Of a DNA stretch of 64,000 bases, positions 1 through 11,600 are shown in pieces (the stretch's first letter is position 1; each line of letters starts with the position of its first letter). The translations under genes and the position numbers were made by a program. The notes under the pieces are model-generated. The model was not told the origin of the DNA. It saw only the letters and a program-made list of their open reading frames with translations, and searched no databases. Source of the DNA: Protonemura montana (Eukaryota; Arthropoda; Insecta; Plecoptera; Nemouridae). The DNA lies in the NCBI GenBank assembly GCA_947568835.1, contig OX387609.1:6587660-6651659 (forward strand), read 5' to 3'.

Positions 1-362
1 TCGTTTTCATACTATTTATGGGTTTTCGTCAAGTTTTGTCTTTAAAACATAACATCCACGTGTTGCATATTTAGATTTACTTCTTTTCACTGTTATTTTC
101 TGTAGGCCAAATCAAGAGAAATTAGTTTCCGCCAATGCGTAAGAGAAATAATTTTTAATTCGTCTCGCCGAGCTCGGTGATTGGCTGGTAACTGCAAAAG
201 CGATGCAGTTTCGATGTCTACTCGAACATTTCGATCACCCACTCTGGGGCAAATGCCCTCTCACACCATTAGAACGTGCGGAGAGAGGGTTTGCATATTT
301 ATATCGCTTTTAAAGTGTGAATAGTTGGACATCCAGGGTGGTGTCGTGTCAGTAGCCATGCA

Positions 363-378
363 GGGGGGGGGGGGGGGG
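363..378. repeat. Poly-G run (16)
   Basis: Uninterrupted G run in AT-rich intron; one of six G/C homopolymers of 15 or more in the window. Confidence 0.95.
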
Positions 379-791
379 CTAATGAAGACAGACATTCGCG
401 TTGAATATGCTCGCTTTTTATCCTCTGTAGCTTTTTACTATGTAAAGCGTCCCCGCTTCTGTAACTAGAGTTGTGGTGGCGTAATACTACCGGTAATTCC
501 TATGCATGAAGGATCATGAATAATTTACACGTTCCTTCCAGATTTGTGCAATTTTGATGCTTTATTCGGGACAATACTAGTAAATCTATTTGGATTACAG
601 CTCTGATCTTCAACTCCAAGGGCTGGATCCACAGAGCAGAGTTAAAACGTAACCTCCGTACATTTGGGGGCCAATTTGTTGTCACTAAAGTGACTTGCCC
701 CGGCAAATCTGTAAACACTAACTGCGATTGGATTATTTGTGGATTTGGAGTATTTTGGAGTATTCCGCTGTTGAAAACGGTTTTTACCTAA

Positions 792-888
792 ATTTCCAAC
801 TATAAGTTGGATCTCTAACTCACAGAAACATCTGGATTTTACTGCATGTGATTGGAAGTCGCCATGGCAAAAGTTTCAACTAACACTT
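792..888 (+). repeat. D MITE copy 1 (fragment)
   Basis: Shares ccaactataagttggatctc, taactcacagaaacatctgg, actgcatgtgattggaagtc and gccatggcaa with the TIR-bearing copy at 40622. Its own inverted ends are not recognisable. Confidence 0.65.
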
Positions 889-984
889 CAACTAGGAGGT
901 GAGATTCTGGTTAAATGGTTTTTAAATCAATTTTTCGGTACCGTAACTTAAAGACGACGCACTTTATTTAGCTGAAGTCTGATT

Positions 985-1056
985 TGAATTGCAAACGCTT
1001 GCAATGCGCGGGGTATTTTATTTTTATTAACACTATAATCGTCTCAAAAATTGATG
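985..1056 (+). repeat. B retroposon, 5'-end fragment
   Basis: Carries the B-family 5' end (ttgcaaacgcttgcaatgcg, then ggggtattttatt, aacactataatcgtctcaaa, ttgatgc). It stops where the tRNA-like part would begin; only the inverted 5' arm remains. Confidence 0.75.
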
Positions 1057-1137
1057 CAATTTCTCAATTTCTCAAAAAGTGTTGAAAATAATAAAAAAAT
1101 AAGTACTTTGTTCCACTAAAGGTCAGCTGGCACAACT

Positions 1138-1152
1138 CCCCCCCCCCCCCCC
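1138..1152. repeat. Poly-C run (15)
   Basis: Uninterrupted C run. Close to the D and B fragments but not part of either. Confidence 0.95.
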
Positions 1153-1357
1153 GCTAAAAATATCACCCACACCATTGTTAGACCACCACTGAGCTCCATT
1201 CATCAGATCACGTCCTCGTTTGCATCTCAGTGTCCGACAATAATTGGAGTGTCAAGTCAGCCAAGTGAATGAACGAACTAGGATATGAGGTCATTCTACG
1301 ATACACAACGACCGCCGTGCTCGGTCACGCGGCCAGTCTCCGAACTACTAACATCGG

Positions 1358-1660
1358 GTTTATAGATTCAGTCAGAGACGCAGCGCGCATGTTAAACGGT
1401 TGGCGCGCAAATTACCGACCGAGAACTACAATATCGACGAAAAATAGTGGTTGCCCCGAGATGGAGCCACCGTGTTTTCTCGCAGATTACTCTTATTTGA
1501 GTCTGGGTTACGTTCAATTAATCTGCATTTATGCTTTTCTTAACGATTGCTTAACGGGTATCGATATTTGAAGTCGTAATTAGTTAATTGTAGCGATTTT
1601 AGAACGCCGTTTGGGTGGTCAATTGATACGTAATAGACGCTCGTTTGCTATTAGAACCTT
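1358..1660 (+). mobile_element. A-family MITE, copy 1
   Basis: Starts with the family terminus (tcagtcagagacgcagcg, catgttaaac). It contains the diagnostic core cgcagattactc, ggttacgttcaattaat and tatcgatatttgaa, and ends near gctcgtttgct. Non-coding. It produces a spurious 100-codon frame. Confidence 0.65.
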
Positions 1661-4600
1661 AGAGAAAAGTAAGGTAGAACTGTAAAAACTTTCGTGCTTT
1701 GTCTTAGAGTAACCATAAAGTTTTTGTCACTGAAAAACATGCTTCATTTTCGAACGGATGCTGTACTTGGTTTTGAACAACTTTGACGTGTCCGTGTCTT
1801 GAATCAAACCGTTTTTTTTTGGCCTGTCCCTAATTACTAAGGGCTTTTTCTCTACATACACAGTCTAGTAAAAAAAAACTGCCGAATCATTTCCCCGTTC
1901 TTGTTTTTCTCTGTCCAATATGTACCGTCACTTTGTCGTTCGGAAATTATTGTTATTTGAATGTTTTTACAGCTTTTCTTTTCAAACAACATTCGACTCT
2001 GTGCTATCCGTTAAAAGCAGTAATTAACATTCATTTGGCTTTTTGCTATATTCTTTTTTACTCACTTCGAACAAGAATTTCGACCGACCAACTATTCTAC
2101 TAGTGATTTTCAAACAATTTACTTCACATATCCTTTACATGAGAATTCCTTTGAATATATTTGCCGTCAAAAACCTCTTTCCCACAACAGATAACTCTCG
2201 AAGAGACGCTAAAAAAAAAACACCCATTCGCCGCAGCTATCAACAGAAATTAAATTTTACGACCTACACTTCATTCATAAACCATGTGTTTAAATTCTAA
2301 TTAATTTCACAGATGCGTTAATCTTTATTACCGATGGTTGACCCACGGGGCAGTCTGGCCCAGTGCAGTTGCACATAATGCATTCTTGGTGCAACCTTCA
2401 GGCTTGGCCTTTGACATCGACTGATTGCCAAGCGAATGGGAGGACTAGATTGCTTGAGTTGGCTTCAGCACTGAAAGCTAACTGACAGATGCGGAAATCG
2501 ACTGAAACTATTGATTTTATGAGCTTATCGTGGTTACTGATAAGGAACAATACGTAATATACTTAAAATGTCTACCAACTCATTTGAATATCGCATATTG
2601 AGCTCCCAAATGCACAAAAAACGCATTGAATACCCTTTTCTGCAGTGTTCAAATGATCAAAATATTACTTGTCGATTTTCTTTCCGGCTAGTAGGCTCCT
2701 TATCTCATTCAACATATTTCTGCGTGGGCTGCAAGCGCGCCTGGCGGTCGGTTTCCTAACTAAGCGAACGTGTTGATGTAATATCAGGGTAGGGTGCGAC
2801 ACTGTACGCGATTTATGCACGGCACACAATGGGCTATTTTTAACGTCGTCATTGACAGAGTCAATTAAAATATTGCAGTGTTGTGCGTCGGCGCGTGCTC
2901 GCTTTATCGCTTTCGTCGCGGCCGCTAGGAAAACGACAACAAACTTTGCGTTTTTTTTTTTAGGTTAGGATATTTTACGACCGTCTTTGACACTGAGTTC
3001 AAGTTATTTTGACTGCTTAATTTATCGCTCCTTGCTTCTAGGAGGTAACCGATTTGATTTTGTGTAGCTAAAAGTCTTAAGTTACGTTTCCAGTGACAAT
3101 TTCCATTGCTGCACTACCAAACAGTACCAATTAAAAATTAATCAAAGTCTCAAGATAACTAGAAAGTAGTCACAGCAACATCCTTTAAAGCGCTAAAACT
3201 GTTCCTTTGCATACCATTTTTGATCGCACAGAATCCATATTTGGGGATATATATGAAAGTCCATTCACCAATACGGTTAGATTTTCCTTCTCTGTTCTGT
3301 CCGTTTTACAGCCCATAAGTATTCCACCTTTCAGATCACTATTTCTAAATACCTCAACGCAGTAAAGACGCATGTTCAACAATTCCAAACCAGATTATTT
3401 AGAATTCCTCGGCCAAGAATGTCCTGCACCGTGCACTCTATCGCGTATCACACTGATTTCAGGGGTCACCGTTCCTGGCATTCGTCACATGCAAGGCTTC
3501 CCGTTCTAACCCCTGGTAGCAGCACTAATCCACCCCATCTCTCACGGCGGTCTGGAGTACAACATGTCTGGCGTTTCTAGTGAACGACCCAACTGATAAA
3601 TTCCATTAGACCACTTTGACTTCTCTCCTTTTCTGTCGTTAACTGACACCCTCGACTTGTTGGCGGGAGCCTGTTAACAGTTTTGCTGATGGCTCAGGGG
3701 GGATGCTACGCTATGCTGTAAATAGGGTGGTAATTAAGAGCGATTGTGCGCGATTGCAGGGTGTAGCAGGTTTTAGTCCATATGGGCACTTGACGTTACA
3801 GAAAGGTTACCCTTATAAAGCGCGTTGTTATGTTATTTTCGTGATTATCTTTTAAGTACCGACTTGACTCGAGTGGGATATATAGCCAACGTTAAGTGAC
3901 ATAGATATAACATTGAGGTGGGTAGCGTACAATTTGGAGGTTAACCAATATTCTGAATTCATTGCTACCATAAGAGCCAGCCCACAGAATATTATGTATC
4001 CATGGGGAACGGCAATTGCATTTAACTGCGTGATATTCAGCCCGATTTGTTTTTGTTATACTGAAATGTTGTTTGCAATTCGGATAATTTTCTGGCAATA
4101 ACTACGCTTAGAATTGTTTTGGAAGTGCCATTTTGACTCCCGTGGGCACTGCTTGTTGGCAACCGCCAACCAAATCACTGCCCCCTGGAATGTTTTCAAC
4201 GTTACATCTATCTGGCTGTCAGAATTTGTAATTTAAATGTGTCCAAAAATATTTAAAAACAATATCAGTCCGCTTTTTCGGCCAGATTTAATATCCGAAA
4301 GGTTCACGAATGAAATACATCGCTAGGCAACGTAAAATATCTTCTTGCAACGCCTCGAGGCACCATGGAAGCCCAATTCTTCAAAAAAATCCCTGCAGCG
4401 TGCCGCTGCGTCAATAAAACAATAACCATTGGCTCATCTTCAGCTCCAGTCTGCCAGCTGTGGTCGTAACAACCTAGCAACGCGTTCAAGATGGTATAAC
4501 TGGAGTAGGATGGGGACACATTCCACAGCACCTTAATCACCTTATTTCCCCCCCTCTAGCCGCACCGCTCCAAGGCGCGGTGTTAGCTACCTTTCGCTTT

Positions 4601-5455
4601 TTTTACACGCCGCTGCACTGCACTGCGTATACCTCGCAGGGGACTCTGTGAATACACACTCACGGCGGATTTGATCATGATCTTGCTGCTTTGATCATGG
4701 TCTTGCTGCTTTGTTAAGTTTCCAAGAGATGAATTAAATTATTCAAAGCACAGGGCTCTTCGCGACGGTATTTGACGTTTTAGTGTCACCCCTTAGGAAT
4801 TAATTGTTAGGAGTGGTATTTATTGACGGTTTTACGCTTTGTTTGACTCGGAAGTTTAATGTGCACCTGTGTTGGCGACAATTCTGTCTCGGTCATACCC
4901 TGCGGTATCGGAATGCGTGACGAACATGTTCGACTTACAAATGAATGAATGGAAGCAGACAGCAGGGCTGCCTACTTCACAAAATATTGTTGTAGTAATG
5001 GGCTCCAGCGTGGTATCTGGTCTCGTAACCTCCCACTTGAAGGAAGGTCATTCTTCTCCTTCTAGTAGCCCAGAGCGACGGAATAGTATTTTTGAATTGG
5101 GTAACACGGGGTAGCTAGGGCAGTTTTAACTGTGCAAGAAAGATTAATTTACATTCAGCCGTTTTCAAATTTATTGTTTTGTCCTATCTACAGACTAGCT
5201 CAAATAAGGTACTAAAATGGGAAATACTGCTCATTAAAAAATATATTTGAAGCATATTTGGAATTAGATTGTTACAGAATGTTTCAACATAAAAATGTGT
5301 AGGCATAAAATGTCAATTTTAGATCCATCATACATTTTTATTATTTATCTTGTAAGAAAATGGAAGAACCCATTCAAAATTCAATGCTTAAGTGCCTTTA
5401 TTGTCAATCATAACCCTCAATTGCCATGTGCTCATGCTTCCGTTTCGTTCGACAG

Positions 5456-5648
5456 GAACTGGAGTTCCATGGCGTGATGCGGTTCTACTTCCAAGACAGC
5501 GGGCAGAAGGTGGCGACTAAGTGCATCCGCGTGGCTTCGGACGCGACCTCCATCGCAGTCATCGAGACTCTGATCGAGAAGTTCCGGCCGGACATGCGGA
5601 TGCTGTCCATACCTGAATACGCGCTCTACGAGATACATGAGAACGGAG
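5456..5648 (+). CDS. AFDN: Afadin exon: first half of Ras-association domain 1
   Basis: Enters in phase 0 after the acceptor tcgacag, encodes ELEFHGVMRFYFQD... to ...LYEIHENG, and leaves in phase 1. The core motifs ATKCIRV and EKFRPDMRMLS match afadin RA1, the ubiquitin-like fold that binds GTP-loaded Ras/Rap. The donor is G|GTTGGT, weaker than the usual GTRAGT. It is fixed by the next exon, which supplies AT to complete the Asp before ERRL. In the family about 36 residues precede this exon; no such sequence was found in positions 1-5455. Confidence 0.95.
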
Positions 5649-8600
5649 GTTGGTAGCGCTGTGTTTCTGAGGTGGCAGTCGAAGCCATTGAGTTTATTTT
5701 TTCATAAAGTAAGTTTGCTACCTCTGTGATACTTTGATGATAAAGAAAAACCTACCTCAAGGCTGATAGCTGACTGAGTTATCATAGAAATCATTTAAAA
5801 TTATATGTTAATTAAAAGGTAATAGCAGATACTTTAAATAGTTAAATCAATGCAAAAAAAAAATCTAAAACTTTCTCAGGTGGGGCCTGACCCTGCTTTG
5901 AGCCATCTCCTAAAATACTGTTCTTTCATGGAAGTCACCCATGCCTACTGTTCATAGTTTTGGCAATATTGAATGCCAGATGGGATGTAAAGGTTTTTCT
6001 TGGTTATTCTGGATTAACTATATTTGTCGCACGTTTTTTGCTACACCCTACACTGCAAAATCGACAAGAATTTCAAGAGTTGTTTTGTTGTTTTGTTCCA
6101 ACAAACTAAGGTCCCGTCTTAATTATTTTCCGCTGTTTCCAGATGAACGGCGGCTAGCCGTAGAAGAGAAGCCGCTGCTGGTGCAACTGAACTGGCACAT
6201 CGACGACAGAGAAGGCCGGTTTCTTCTGCGGAGGATAGACGATGTCACAAACGTGAGTACGCCTAACTATGTAACAGAGCAATGACAGTGGGCAGAAACT
6301 CGGGTGAGAACTTTTGCTAATTAGAAACTCGATCCGGCACTTGTCTCCAGTAAATGGCTTAAAATTGGGAGTACTATATACTGACTCCGTCAGGCGGTCT
6401 CAGCATCTCCATGGCTACCAAACATTAAATCTACCATTGAACTTCCTATGCTAGGCCATGATATTCTCATGATATAGCCCTGTCAAGCAATCTCAGCATC
6501 TTCATAGCTGCTAAAAATCTCATACGCTTCATATTTTTTTAATTTTCAAAGTTTGGGACGTAAAATACTGTCCCAGAAAGATGGCACTGGCAGTACCAAA
6601 AGATACGTTGGTGCAAAGCAGTTTTTGTTTTAATATCACAACCAGTACAGAACCATCTATTGTAAAGACAACACATGTTGCAAAAATGGCTTTGGGAAAC
6701 GCTAGCAAGAAGTATGAGTCACCCTAGATCGTCATATTACACCTAGCTGGGTCTTGGCATGTTATTTAATGGCAAACAATAAAGGCTCTGCCTATTTGGC
6801 TGTGGTGTGCACAAAGTTTCATTGCTTGGAAATGTTTTGCAAACTTGGCAAGATGAGAACAGGCTTCAAAGTAGCAAACTTAACAAAATGATGGCCAATC
6901 ATGGTGTGCAATGTCAGCACTTCTTGACAGATAAATCATGCTAATAGCTCCGACTGGAACCACTTGCAGTTCAGTCCTTGGTTCAGAGTGGTCATAATAG
7001 TGGTAGAAATAATATCAACTCCTGTTAGTACAAATTTATTTCACAGCCTGTTTGTTAATATTTAAAGGTAATTTAAGACACAGAGCTTTCAGTTTTGAAT
7101 CACTTGCCAAACTATTTTTTTTTGGTATTTTTAGTCATCAAAATTATGTTTAATGAATGTGGTACATTTTAGGTTCATGATTGAACATTTTCGTACGAAA
7201 ATGTGAACACTTCGTAGTACCTTAGCTATTCTTGACGACATTGTAACTTGCATCCATTGGTCTGTGCCCCTGAATTGTTCAATACTGGAGAAATATGATC
7301 GATGAATGGGCAGTAAAAGAGTTGTTCCAGCCAATGTCTCATAAATGACGACCATCTTACATTTTCAAATGGATACAGAATAAATTAACCATCACACAGT
7401 ACACAGCGAGCTCCCACAACAAAAAGTTCTAACTATTCCGTTGTCTGCATTTCAGATGCCTTCCGTGAGCTTCCAAGGCGAGAACCAGAGCTTCCGACGT
7501 AAGCTTTCGAAGCGCGAGAAGAAGCAGCTGAAGAAGCAAGAGAAGCTCAACAAGCTCAAGGCCGACCCAATCATCGACGAGAACGACGCCGGCGTTGCAG
7601 AGAAATTATACACAGGTGCGTTGAGGTTGCGCTAAAATCTTGCCAACGAGCGAAGTCAAATTGCTGATTTTGCACTTTACATTTGTATCATATAAGTAGC
7701 GTTGCCAAAAGACTGGATAAGTACGTTTAAGAAAGAGTATGGAAAGGAGTAGCAAAACTTGTCTGTATATTGAAAGAACTAGCTATGCTTCAGTAAATTT
7801 GTATCTTATCATTTGAAAGAACTCATATTTTTTGTAAGTAATCTGTGAAGTGAAATGTCATTGAATTTGAACTGTGCAGATTTTTTAAGAAGAATGAACA
7901 GCGTCCTTCCCACACTAGATTTTCTTGATATGAAATTAAAGTCTGACATATTTGAAGAGGTAAACAGAATGCAACTTGACGGTGAAAAGGCTGGTCGCAA
8001 TAGATACACAGTTGTGCGACTTTTTGGCTACCTTATCTTGTTAAGTTAGAGTAGAAGAAAACTGCGTAAACAAGGCAACAAAGCCGATACGTCGTACAAC
8101 CTGCAACTATTGCAAACATCTGTTGCAACCTCAGTGCGTTGCATTCTTCCTTTCCTCTTCCCCATAACATTGACGTGAAAATATACTGCTTTTCACATCT
8201 TTACCTGGAGTTATCGAAACCAATCATCGTCCAGAAGCGCATTAACGTCTTGTATGGTTTTTACAGTCTTGTCCACTTTATAAAGTAACTGGCACAAGTT
8301 ACAAAACGTCGAGAAAAATTGGTAGTTATTGACTTGGTATTAAAAACCCAGTTAACATTTTTTCTCACATTTATGCCTCTCCATTCTGCAGAGCTGCCTG
8401 AGACGAGCTTCACGCGTTCCATCTCGAACCCGGAGGCAGTGATGCGTCGACGGCGGCAGCAGAAGCTGGAACGCAAGCTGCAGCAGTTCCGCTCGAAAGA
8501 CGGCGGGCCAGACACGGGCGGCACGCTCAAGATCTACGGCGAGGCGCTCTGTAGAGACGTTCCGTACAAGACACTGCTGCTCTCTGTCAGGGACTCGGCG

Positions 8601-11600
8601 CACCAGGTCGTCAAGGAGATGCTCAACAAGTACGGCCTCGAGAAGGAGCAGGACGCGCAGCAATTCTGCTTAGTGCAGGTACGAGCTCGAAGATTTAATT
8701 TCTTACATAAATCGGTATCGTGACGAATTCTAGGTACAAGGGGCTTGGAGATCGTTTTGGTTGAGTTTGGGTTAGGATTTTGGTTGCTAGGATTCAGTTG
8801 GGTCTGACTAGACTGCTTCAAACATAGCTTTACGTTCAAAAAAATTGCATATTTCTTTCGCCCAGTATAACAGTTTTGTAACACTAATTTAAATTAAAAC
8901 ACAATTTAGTTAAGATCTCACAGTTTCTGAACTGTTCTTGGATTTTTAAATCAGCAGATCACCTCGGCTTTATATATTAATTAAGCATATTTCTAGGGCA
9001 CAGTTTTGAAACCTTTTTTTATGCTTTTATTGCACAAGGGGTCACTTAAGTGTTAGCCAATCAGCTGCTTTGGTTTTCCTATTGTTCACCAGAAGTTTGC
9101 TTAGGGTAAGAGTGTCAAAGGACTGGTGGAAAGATGGAACGAGGTTGAAAAATCTGGTTGCGATGGATGCAGGATAGGAAAGGTAGGATGTTTTGGCTTT
9201 GTTGTCGTTTTCACATAGAGTAGAAGCGTTGAGTGTGCAGGTTATAGGTAGAGGCAGTACTTTAATGTTAAACTTTCTGCGCGAAAGATATCCGCCAAAT
9301 GACTACCTTACCGACAAAAATGCAGAGTACCGGAAAACCCCGTTTAGTAGAGCCACTGTAGTATGAAATTTAATTTCGATATTTCTCGTAGGTAACTCGC
9401 TTTTGAAAATCGTTACGTGTATTTCAACGGTTGAGATAAAAATTGATGGAGATCTTTTGAGCTTGAAAAGTCTCAAAAGCGAGTAAGACTACGAGAAATA
9501 TCTAAATGAAATTTCATTCGACAGTGACTCCACTAAACTGGGTTTTTTAGTACTCTGCATTTTTGTCGGTAAAGTAGTCATTTAGCAGCCATCTTTCACT
9601 CAGAAAGTGAAACATTAACGTTCTGCCTCTACCTATAACCTGCTCACTCAACGGTAGAAGAAAGTATTCACTCGACAGTTTATACCAGCTGTTAGTGCTA
9701 TAAATCTGGTTTGGAATGTGGATTTTTGCAAACTGGGACTAAATTGCACCTTATATATTGATCAACTTGGGCATAAACTCACCTTACTTTTATATTACAT
9801 GTACTTACGTTTTATTGCGACGACATGATCCAGCACAGTGCAGTATTTTAAAATATAGATAAAAAAATTTTGTTCAGCAAATGTAAGGATGGATGTTTAA
9901 AAAACACAATAAGATTGGTCTAAATTAATATACTTTCCGGTATACTAACCCGCTTTGGGATTTTATACAAATACCCTGCGTTTTGGAAGCGTTAGCAATT
10001 TAAATAAGGTTTCCCCTTTGAGATATTGCTTATTTGTATGTGGATGATTTGTTAGAATATGTGAATGAGATTTGACTAGTTAACTCATGCAATCGCCCCC
10101 TACTTATCCAGCCAAACTCTGACGCTCGCACCTAATGGTTTGCTGTTTTGGAATCACCGATTCTCATAAGATCATGAAAGCTACGCGACATTGTGCTGGG
10201 GCATTGGATGGGTGACCATCATACACATGACCAGGTCTGTTTGTGAGAGAGGTTGGAGGGATGAAAGTTAGGACAGCAACATCATTCGGTTTGCTTATCA
10301 ACCTCGCGACAGCATGGATTTGTGGAGGAATCCTGCTGTTCGTGTTGTACCGTCCTTCGGAAGGGACCTTAAGCCGGTGGTCACCTTGGTGCTATTTAAC
10401 AGAAGTATGCTACATGCTGGTACCCTTCTAGGCTAGGCTAGGCTAAGATAGGTTCATTATCACCCACTCATTCACCAACACCATTAGACCAGTGCCACAT
10501 GGCCTGCAGTAAAAAACAGTGCATCTTTAAACCTCACGAGTCAATCTGACGCTCGTGTCTCTCTATTTCCAGGTGAACACAGCGGTGCCGGTTGAGCAAA
10601 GTGACACAATCAACGGCGGCACCAACAACCGCGAGTATATTCTGGATGACGACGAGTGTCCGCTGGCCATCCTCATGAACCACCCGTCATCGCGTGGTGA
10701 GTACCACGCCATGATACTTAAGCAGGACCGAGTATTTTGCATTTGCTGTGCGTACTTGTAGAAAGGGTGCGATAAGGCAAGCTTAGGCTTCTTAAATTCT
10801 GTGCCTAAATTTGTCTCCAGGTTTGACACATAATTAACTTCAGTTATTGCATTAGAAGTATACATTTACGACAAACTTGAGTTAAAATTTTTTTACCTTT
10901 CTTATCTTTTAACATGGTTCTGTAACAAAGTGCCACTGTTCGGGGGTGAAAAGTAGTGACGTGGATAAATTTGCAGCGTTTCTTTTTATTCTGGTGTGAT
11001 ATTTTCTACGGCATGCGTAATGGCATGCGTGGTTGTTCAGAATTTTGTTTGTACCGTAATTGGCGGTGCCAAACAGAAGGGAGTTCTAGGACGAGTTACT
11101 ACGATGTACGAATCCGGCAGATTTCTCCAGCTGTTGGGTTCATAAACTACCAGCGACAATGCCAAAATTGAAATATACTGGGTTGGGACTTTGTTGTTTA
11201 TTGTCAATTATAAAACATTTTACATGTGATGGAGACAGTCAAGCCTTAAATACGATACAGTTACTTATAGTTACACGCCGCTGGAAGTAAAACAATTTCT
11301 AGGGTTATGGAATTTTTACATTTTTAAAGGGGAGGGAGATTTCATACTGATTTCATCTCTGGCAGCCATGAAACACAGTGAATAGAACGAATCAAACTGT
11401 TCAACTGCCTGGCTTTCCAGCTTACAGGCTTTCGATTTTTTTTTACAACTTTACCTCATATCTTCACTGGACATACATTAAATGAAGTAATTGAGAAATC
11501 ATATTATTAGCCATGATTTTAGTAAGGCAGGCAAGATGATTGAAATTCCACGATTAAATAACTGATTTCCTATTCGGTCATAAACTTGAACACCAAACTC

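Larger units (their letters stand above)
1..5455. other. Sequence 5' of the first visible afadin exon (presumed intron)
   Basis: No exon matching the missing afadin N-terminus is visible here, so this is best read as the tail of the first intron. It contains a 16-G run (363-378), a D-family MITE (792-888), a 5' fragment of the B retroposon (985-1056), a 15-C run (1138-1152) and an A-family MITE (1358-1660). Between 1661 and 5455 I see only unassigned AT-rich DNA. The open frames there are short and show no coding bias. Confidence 0.6.

Noticed and set aside
7456-7458. ATG at the first base of an afadin exon as a start codon
   Set aside because: Preceded by a proper acceptor, and the upstream RA1 exons join in phase; it is an internal Met.
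10243-10431. 62-codon frame with AWICGGILLFVLYRPSEGTL
   Set aside because: Part of an S SINE; the same peptide recurs at 25523-25714 and 29600-29917. Not a host gene.
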